DNA of 12,857 nucleotides from Hyphomicrobiales bacterium (GTDB lineage: Bacteria; Pseudomonadota; Alphaproteobacteria; Rhizobiales; Devosiaceae). The stretch lies in the NCBI GenBank assembly GCA_027082895.1, contig JALWTJ010000449.1, forward strand, positions 1-12,857. The letters are read 5' to 3'. Below, one piece after another: positions 9,457 through 12,857 of the stretch; the first letter of the stretch is position 1; each line of letters begins with the position of its first letter. Made by a program: the position numbers and the translations under genes. The notes under the pieces are model-generated. The model saw only the letters and a list, made by a program, of their open reading frames with translations. It did not search any database and was not told the origin of the DNA.

Positions 9457-9813
9457 ATGCCCGCTACGACCCGCGCCATTCTGGTTGTGTCCATGGATGT
9501 TGATCCGGCCCATGAGGCCCTGTTCAACGAAGTCTATGACACGGAACATATTCCCAACCTGCTCAAGGTGCCCGGGGTGCTTGGCGTTACCCGCTGGAAG
9601 GGCGCTCCGTTCCGGTTTGCCATCGGGGGTGAAACGCGTCAGGTGGCAGCTCCCAGCCCCACCTATACCGCCATCTACGAGTTGGAAAACCGGGATGTGC
9701 CCTCCAGCGCGGAATGGGCGGAGGCGGTGGAAAAGGGGCGCTGGCCGTCGCAGGTGCGCCCCCATACCCGCAACCGCACCCATGCCCTTTACGAGCAGCA
9801 CCGGCCCGCCTGA
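9457..9813 (+). CDS. small dimeric alpha/beta-barrel-like (EthD/DUF4286-like) protein, function unknown
   Basis: This 118-residue cytoplasmic protein has no signal peptide or membrane segment. Its N-terminal half, ILVVSMDVDPAHEALFNEVY (8-27) followed by DTEHIPNLLKVPGVLGVTRW (28-47), has the strand-helix-strand pattern with a central His and a PGVLG turn. That pattern is seen in ferredoxin-like dimeric barrel families such as EthD and antibiotic-biosynthesis monooxygenases. A Tyr-rich strand (SPTYTAIYELE, 67-77) and a helix with paired Trp residues (EWAEAVEKGRWPSQVRPH) follow. No catalytic role can be assigned. The start is firm: AAGGAG lies 5 nt upstream of the ATG. A strong terminator follows 22 bp after the stop, so it is likely a single-gene unit. 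Family placement is by fold pattern and is uncertain. Confidence 0.85.
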   Translation: MPATTRAILVVSMDVDPAHEALFNEVYDTEHIPNLLKVPGVLGVTRWKGAPFRFAIGGETRQVAAPSPTYTAIYELENRDVPSSAEWAEAVEKGRWPSQVRPHTRNRTHALYEQHRPA

Positions 9814-9835
9814 ACGCCACTTGTCCACATGAACA

Positions 9836-9871
9836 GCGCCAGCCCGACCGTGCGGGCTGGCGCGCTTGTTT
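9836..9871 (+). terminator. strong intrinsic terminator, possibly bidirectional
   Basis: GCGCCAGCCCG (9836-9846) and CGGGCTGGCGC (9853-9863) form a perfect 11-bp GC-rich stem with the loop ACCGTG, followed on the plus strand by GCTTGTTT. It lies 22 bp after the stop of the small plus-strand gene. It is also about 64 bp beyond the end of the convergent cytochrome gene, and may help stop minus-strand transcription too, though the minus-strand tail (TGTTCATG) is less U-rich. Confidence 0.85.
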
Positions 9872-9927
9872 CAAATTGTCCGACATGCCATCATTTCAAG
9901 GGCATTCCGGAAGCATCATGTACCCGT

Positions 9928-10701
9928 TCAGTTGATCAGGGATGCACGGTATTCAAGAACCTGTTCCGGGTCCATTTCTGACGCCCGCAGGGACTGCACC
10001 ATTTCCGGCGTTACAGTGGTAATTTCGGAATGGGCCAGCGCGTCATTGCCAAAACTGTTGCGCAGGAAATTTACCACAGCGGCAATTTCAGCGTCCGAAA
10101 GATGACCGAAGGGGGGCATTTCGCCTTCGAACACCTGATCATTGACCGTGATTTCACCCGTCATGCCGTTCAGCAGCACCTTGAGCGGAAAATCCTCGGC
10201 CAGGAACAGGTCGGAGTTGGCGGCGAGAGGTGGAAAGGTTTCCTCGATCCCCATGGCATCTTCCTGATGACAGGACGTGCAATTGTCCATGAACACGCTC
10301 TGGCCATCCACGGCCGTTGCGTCGCCGGATGCCACCTGTGTCGGTTCGGGAGGCGGCGTATTGGACATGTAGGCGCTGAGATAGGCCAGCACCCGTTCGC
10401 GTTCCTCGGGGGTCAGTTCGACGCCAAATCCCTCCATGTCGTCCAGAAGACCATCCCAGGAGCCGGCAGAAATTCCCTTGCTCTCGATGACATATTGCAG
10501 ATCGTGACAGGTGCGGCACTTGGCGTAGATCAGGGAACGGTCCGGGCCGTCCGGCAGTTCGATCTCGGCGGCACGGGCCAGGGGGGAAAGAAGGGCAAAC
10601 AGAAAAAACAGAAGGGAAAGCGCGACAGCATGGCTGACACCGGTTTTCTGTTCGGCGGCCATGGAAAGGGCGCGCGCCTGTGGCGGGGGAAACGAGGTCA
10701 C
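9928..10701 (-). CDS. diheme c-type cytochrome, probable electron acceptor of the adjacent sulfite dehydrogenase (SoxD/SorB-like)
   Basis: From a GTG at 10701 the product is 257 residues. GGAG lies 7 nt upstream of that codon, whereas the ATG at 10662 has no ribosome binding site. A signal peptide with the hydrophobic core VALSLLFFLFALLS ends near ARA/A (44/45). Two haem motifs follow: CRTCH (62-66) in a first domain with W82 and M89, and CTSCH (141-145) in a second domain where GEMPPFGHLSDAEIAAVVNF supplies Met195 as likely sixth ligand. The protein would be periplasmic or membrane-tethered and pass electrons from sulfite oxidation to a terminal oxidase. Its order after the molybdenum enzyme matches SoxC-SoxD and SorA-SorB. 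SorB has one haem, and SoxD, as remembered, is longer than this. The partnership is inferred; a strong terminator separates the two genes. Confidence 0.9.
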   Translation of the reverse strand: MTSFPPPQARALSMAAEQKTGVSHAVALSLLFFLFALLSPLARAAEIELPDGPDRSLIYAKCRTCHDLQYVIESKGISAGSWDGLLDDMEGFGVELTPEERERVLAYLSAYMSNTPPPEPTQVASGDATAVDGQSVFMDNCTSCHQEDAMGIEETFPPLAANSDLFLAEDFPLKVLLNGMTGEITVNDQVFEGEMPPFGHLSDAEIAAVVNFLRNSFGNDALAHSEITTVTPEMVQSLRASEMDPEQVLEYRASLIN

Positions 10702-10764
10702 AAACAATCTCCGTCGGTCAAAGGGGGGGCGAAAAATCAAGTCCTGTTGGGGACATACCGTTTT

Positions 10765-10800
10765 GAAAGAAAAAGGGTGCGCAAAAGCCCTTGCGCACCC
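10765..10800 (-). terminator. strong intrinsic terminator between the sulfite dehydrogenase and cytochrome genes
   Basis: GGGTGCGCAA (10775-10784) and TTGCGCACCC (10791-10800) make a perfect 10-bp stem with a 6-nt loop. On the minus strand it is followed by TTTTTCTTTC. It starts 17 bp after the dehydrogenase stop, which is textbook spacing. The downstream cytochrome gene begins 64 bp further on, so it needs read-through or its own promoter; none is evident in that gap. Confidence 0.88.
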
Positions 10801-10817
10801 CTTGTTGATGAAACGGC

Positions 10818-12080
10818 TCAGCTTACGCTTACCGTAACGGTATCGACGCCGTTCCACTGGTAGCCCTTGGGGTTCCAGGCGGCGGTGCCGTCCAGCGGCT
10901 GGGAGCGGCCCAGCTCGTCAGTTGCGATAACCCGCAGGGTGTGTTCGCCCGCCGGCAGATTGGTCTTGAGCGACCAGTGATGCCAGGCCCAGGGACTGTC
11001 CGAGAGCGAGAGTTCCGCATCTTCCCAGGTCTGGCCGCCATCCTTGGATACCTTGACGGAGGTGATGGGGGCATTGCCATCGTTCCAGGCCACGCCGGAA
11101 ATTTCGACCGGACCGGCCTTTACCGTGTCTTCGGCCAGAGGGGCAAAGATCACGCTCATGATCTTGAAGCCATAGGTGGGCTTGGAATTGCCCAGGTTGT
11201 AATCCTTCACCGTGAAGGTCCCCGGCTCCACCGGCGTGTTGACCGCGCGATAGGCCTTGGACTGGAAGGGGGACGGCGACTGTTCGGTCTCGAAGGACAA
11301 CTCGTTCAGGAACTTGACGTTCATGTTGCCATAATAGCCCGGAATGATCAGGCGCACCGGACCGCCATGAACGGCCGGAATGGGTTCGCCATTCAGCTTG
11401 AGGGCCAGGATGGCGTTGTCCAGAGCCGGGTCTGTCAGGTGATAGCTCTTGATCATGTCGGCGCCCTTTGCGGCGGGGGATTCGTCGGCCCCGTTCGCGG
11501 TCAGCCACTGGGCATGATCAGACGGCCCGACATCCACCGCTTCGAGCACGGCCTTGAGGGGCACACCCTCCCATTCCACGTTGGCCAGGCCACCATGCTG
11601 CCACTGCCCGCCGGGGGCCTTTTCCTTTGCAGCGTAATAGCTGCGCCCGTTGCCGGCGCACTGCATCACGGAAACGCGCTTGACCTGTTCCATTCCCTTC
11701 AGGTCTTTCAGCGTGATCGTGCGCGGGCGAACGACTAGACCGCCAACGCGAATGTCCCAATCCTCAATGGCGGGAGCATCGGTGGTTGCCATCCATGCCT
11801 GACGGCCTTCGGGCGGAAAGTGATTGCGGATGAACATGATTTCCTTGGGCGTGATGTCATGTTCCCTGAGCAGTTGCAGAGGGGTTTCCATCACACCGAG
11901 CTTGGCATTGTGAATGATCATGCTTTCGTTGACGCCGGCGATGATGCTGGCAGGATTTTCACCCTCTGCAAGCGCCACGCTAATCGCGGTCGGCGACACG
12001 GCCGCCCCCATGATGCCGATACCGGCAAGCTTGTTGAACTGTCGGCGGCTGATGCCCTTACCCGATCTTTCCTTGGTCAT
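10818..12080 (-). CDS. Tat-exported sulfite dehydrogenase, molybdopterin subunit (SoxC/SorA-like)
   Basis: This 420-residue protein oxidises sulfite to sulfate in the periplasm with a molybdopterin cofactor. The twin-arginine signal SRRQFNKLAG (11-20) implies folded export. The sulfite oxidase molybdopterin domain spans about 85-270: Cys141 in VSVMQCAGNGRSYY is the expected molybdenum ligand, and HGGPVRLIIPGYYG (238-251) is the conserved cofactor block. The dimerisation domain spans about 290-418, with VEISGVAWNDG...VKVSKDGGQTW (325-352) and the closing AWNPKGYQWN (401-410). The CAGNGR form of the cysteine loop is closer to SoxC-type than plant or animal enzymes. ATG 12080 is chosen because GGGAGAG lies about 8-14 nt upstream and the Tat motif then sits near the N terminus. 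An ECF-type promoter lies about 80 bp upstream. No soxXYZAB genes are visible, so sulfite detoxification is the likelier role. Confidence 0.93.
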   Translation of the reverse strand: MTKERSGKGISRRQFNKLAGIGIMGAAVSPTAISVALAEGENPASIIAGVNESMIIHNAKLGVMETPLQLLREHDITPKEIMFIRNHFPPEGRQAWMATTDAPAIEDWDIRVGGLVVRPRTITLKDLKGMEQVKRVSVMQCAGNGRSYYAAKEKAPGGQWQHGGLANVEWEGVPLKAVLEAVDVGPSDHAQWLTANGADESPAAKGADMIKSYHLTDPALDNAILALKLNGEPIPAVHGGPVRLIIPGYYGNMNVKFLNELSFETEQSPSPFQSKAYRAVNTPVEPGTFTVKDYNLGNSKPTYGFKIMSVIFAPLAEDTVKAGPVEISGVAWNDGNAPITSVKVSKDGGQTWEDAELSLSDSPWAWHHWSLKTNLPAGEHTLRVIATDELGRSQPLDGTAAWNPKGYQWNGVDTVTVSVS

Positions 12081-12159
12081 GTCTTCATCTCTCCCAGAAG
12101 ATAATTGATCCAGCAAAACGTGTGTCCGCAATAGCCGGGCTTTTTGCCGGTAATATGGG

Positions 12160-12189
12160 TTAGACGTCCGGCGGGGTCCGTTTATTCCC
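12160..12189 (-). promoter_or_regulatory. ECF sigma-type promoter for the sulfite dehydrogenase gene
   Basis: On the minus strand GGGAATAA (12189-12182) is followed after 15 bp by CGTCTAA (12166-12160). The AA-centred -35 and CGTC -10 with 15-16 bp spacing are characteristic of ECF sigma promoters and unlike a housekeeping promoter. A start of transcription about 7-10 bp downstream would leave a leader of roughly 70 nt before the dehydrogenase ATG. The neighbouring ECF sigma gene is the natural candidate to read it. The assignment rests on motif shape and context. Confidence 0.6.
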
Positions 12190-12285
12190 TGCAGGGTGAA
12201 AAATATTTGAATTGTGTTGTGCGGTACCGAGAAAGCCACCTGCCGTGCATCCGGACCGGCCGGAAATTTCCCGTCTGTCTTCTAT

Positions 12286-12831
12286 TCAGCCTGCACTGCG
12301 GCAGTCATCGTCCAGCGGAAGCGAAACAGGGGTCTTTGCAGCACCCGCAGCCATCTGCTGGCGCAACTGCTGGCGGGCCCGGGACAGGCGGCTCATGACC
12401 GTTCCTACCGGAACCCCGAGAATTTCGGCGGTTTCCCGGTAGCTGAACCCCACCACGTCCACCAGCACCAGCAGGTGCCTGTGAGCAGGAGAAATCCTGT
12501 TCAGTCCGGCGCGGACCGCCATGCGATCCAGAAGATCATCATCGGCCCTTCCCGACGTGGGAACCGTTTCGATATCCGTGCTGTCGGCGGGCTGCAGCAC
12601 TTCGCACGCCCTGTTGGTGCGCCGCAGGTAATCAAAGAACACGTTGCGCAGGATGCTGATCAACCAGGAAGGATAGGAAGCTTCACTGGCCGGCCGCTGC
12701 GACGCGCTCAATGCCTTGACCACGCTCTCCTGCACCAGATCGCAGGCCAGATCCGAGTCGTGACACAGGACGTAGGCATATTTGAGCATGGAGCCCATGG
12801 CCTTCTCCACCTCCTGCCGGCACACGATCAT
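12286..12831 (-). CDS. ECF (group 4) RNA polymerase sigma factor
   Basis: This 181-residue protein has the two-domain ECF layout. Region 2 spans about 10-72, with DLACDLVQESVVKAL (27-41), the core-binding helix, and SWLISILRNVFFDYLRR (55-71), the -10 recognition helix. Region 4 spans about 108-160, with SPAHRHLLVLVDVVGFSYRE and TAEILGVPVGTVMSRLSRAR, the -35-binding helix-turn-helix. Regions 1 and 3 are absent, as expected. ATG 12831 has GGAAGG upstream and leaves a normal 10-residue lead. The frame stays open to the window edge, so an earlier start is possible but not needed. The gene ends 205 bp before the sulfite dehydrogenase start. No anti-sigma gene follows; one could lie upstream outside the window. 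ECF control of sulfite dehydrogenase (sorT) has been reported in Sinorhizobium meliloti. Confidence 0.95.
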   Translation of the reverse strand: MIVCRQEVEKAMGSMLKYAYVLCHDSDLACDLVQESVVKALSASQRPASEASYPSWLISILRNVFFDYLRRTNRACEVLQPADSTDIETVPTSGRADDDLLDRMAVRAGLNRISPAHRHLLVLVDVVGFSYRETAEILGVPVGTVMSRLSRARQQLRQQMAAGAAKTPVSLPLDDDCRSAG

Positions 12832-12857
12832 GGGGCTGACCTTCCCACGTAGCAGTT

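Noticed and set aside
10723..10729. Run of seven G (C on the coding strand) upstream of the cytochrome start, as a phase-variable tract
   Set aside because: Seven bases is short for slippage and expected by chance in GC-rich DNA; it does not sit between recognisable promoter elements.
10702..10857. N-terminal extension of the cytochrome frame up to 10857
   Set aside because: It would overlap the end of the sulfite dehydrogenase gene and run through the terminator hairpin; the GTG at 10701 has a proper ribosome binding site and leads into the signal peptide.
12081..12239. 53-codon N-terminal extension of the sulfite dehydrogenase frame
   Set aside because: It would push the Tat motif far from the N terminus and overlap the ECF promoter; ATG 12080 has its own ribosome binding site.
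12256..12271. Overlapping palindromes CCGGCCGG and GGAAATTTCC after the sigma gene, as a terminator
   Set aside because: They are short, have no loop geometry for a stable RNA stem and no U-tract follows; recorded as chance symmetry.

Overview
This window looks like a piece of a GC-rich (roughly 60 % by eye) alphaproteobacterial chromosome, possibly from a marine or soil heterotroph. The grounds are a TAXI-type TRAP permease of the large 4TM/12TM fusion class with a C-terminal DUF3394 domain, the codon bias, and a Tat-exported sulfite dehydrogenase beside an ECF sigma factor. The taxon is inferred. No tRNA, rRNA, CRISPR array, insertion sequence or prophage gene was seen.

Region A (1-4626, all minus strand) is a transport and catabolic operon. 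Transcription runs from a periplasmic TAXI solute-binding protein (3602-4558) to the fused permease (753-3410), a UspA-family protein (313-741) and the N-terminal 103 residues of a BKACE / 3-keto-5-aminohexanoate cleavage-type enzyme (1-309, cut by the window edge). The leader carries a perfect 11-bp inverted repeat and a second small hairpin next to the ribosome binding site. Another GC-rich hairpin lies between the binding-protein and permease genes. A gene-free stretch (4627-5086) precedes the operon.

Region B (5087-8626) holds a class III CoA-transferase (minus) divergent from a LysR-type regulator (plus), followed by a FAD-dependent D-amino-acid dehydrogenase-like enzyme related to DauA (plus). 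Importer, BKACE, CoA-transferase and flavoenzyme together suggest uptake and CoA-dependent breakdown of an unidentified organic or amino acid. The link between regions A and B is inferred from proximity only.

Region C (8725-9871) has a DUF805 membrane protein (minus) and a small dimeric-alpha/beta-barrel-like protein of unknown role (plus) that ends at a strong intrinsic terminator.

Region D (9928-12831, minus) is a periplasmic sulfite-oxidation module: an ECF sigma factor, a Tat-exported SoxC/SorA-like molybdenum sulfite dehydrogenase and a two-haem cytochrome c. A well-formed ECF-type promoter (GGGAATAA, 15 bp, CGTCTAA) lies upstream of the dehydrogenase. A strong terminator lies between the dehydrogenase and the cytochrome, so the cytochrome is either expressed at a lower level or separately. 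No second gene for a sulfur-oxidation (sox) pathway is visible, which favours sulfite detoxification over full thiosulfate oxidation.
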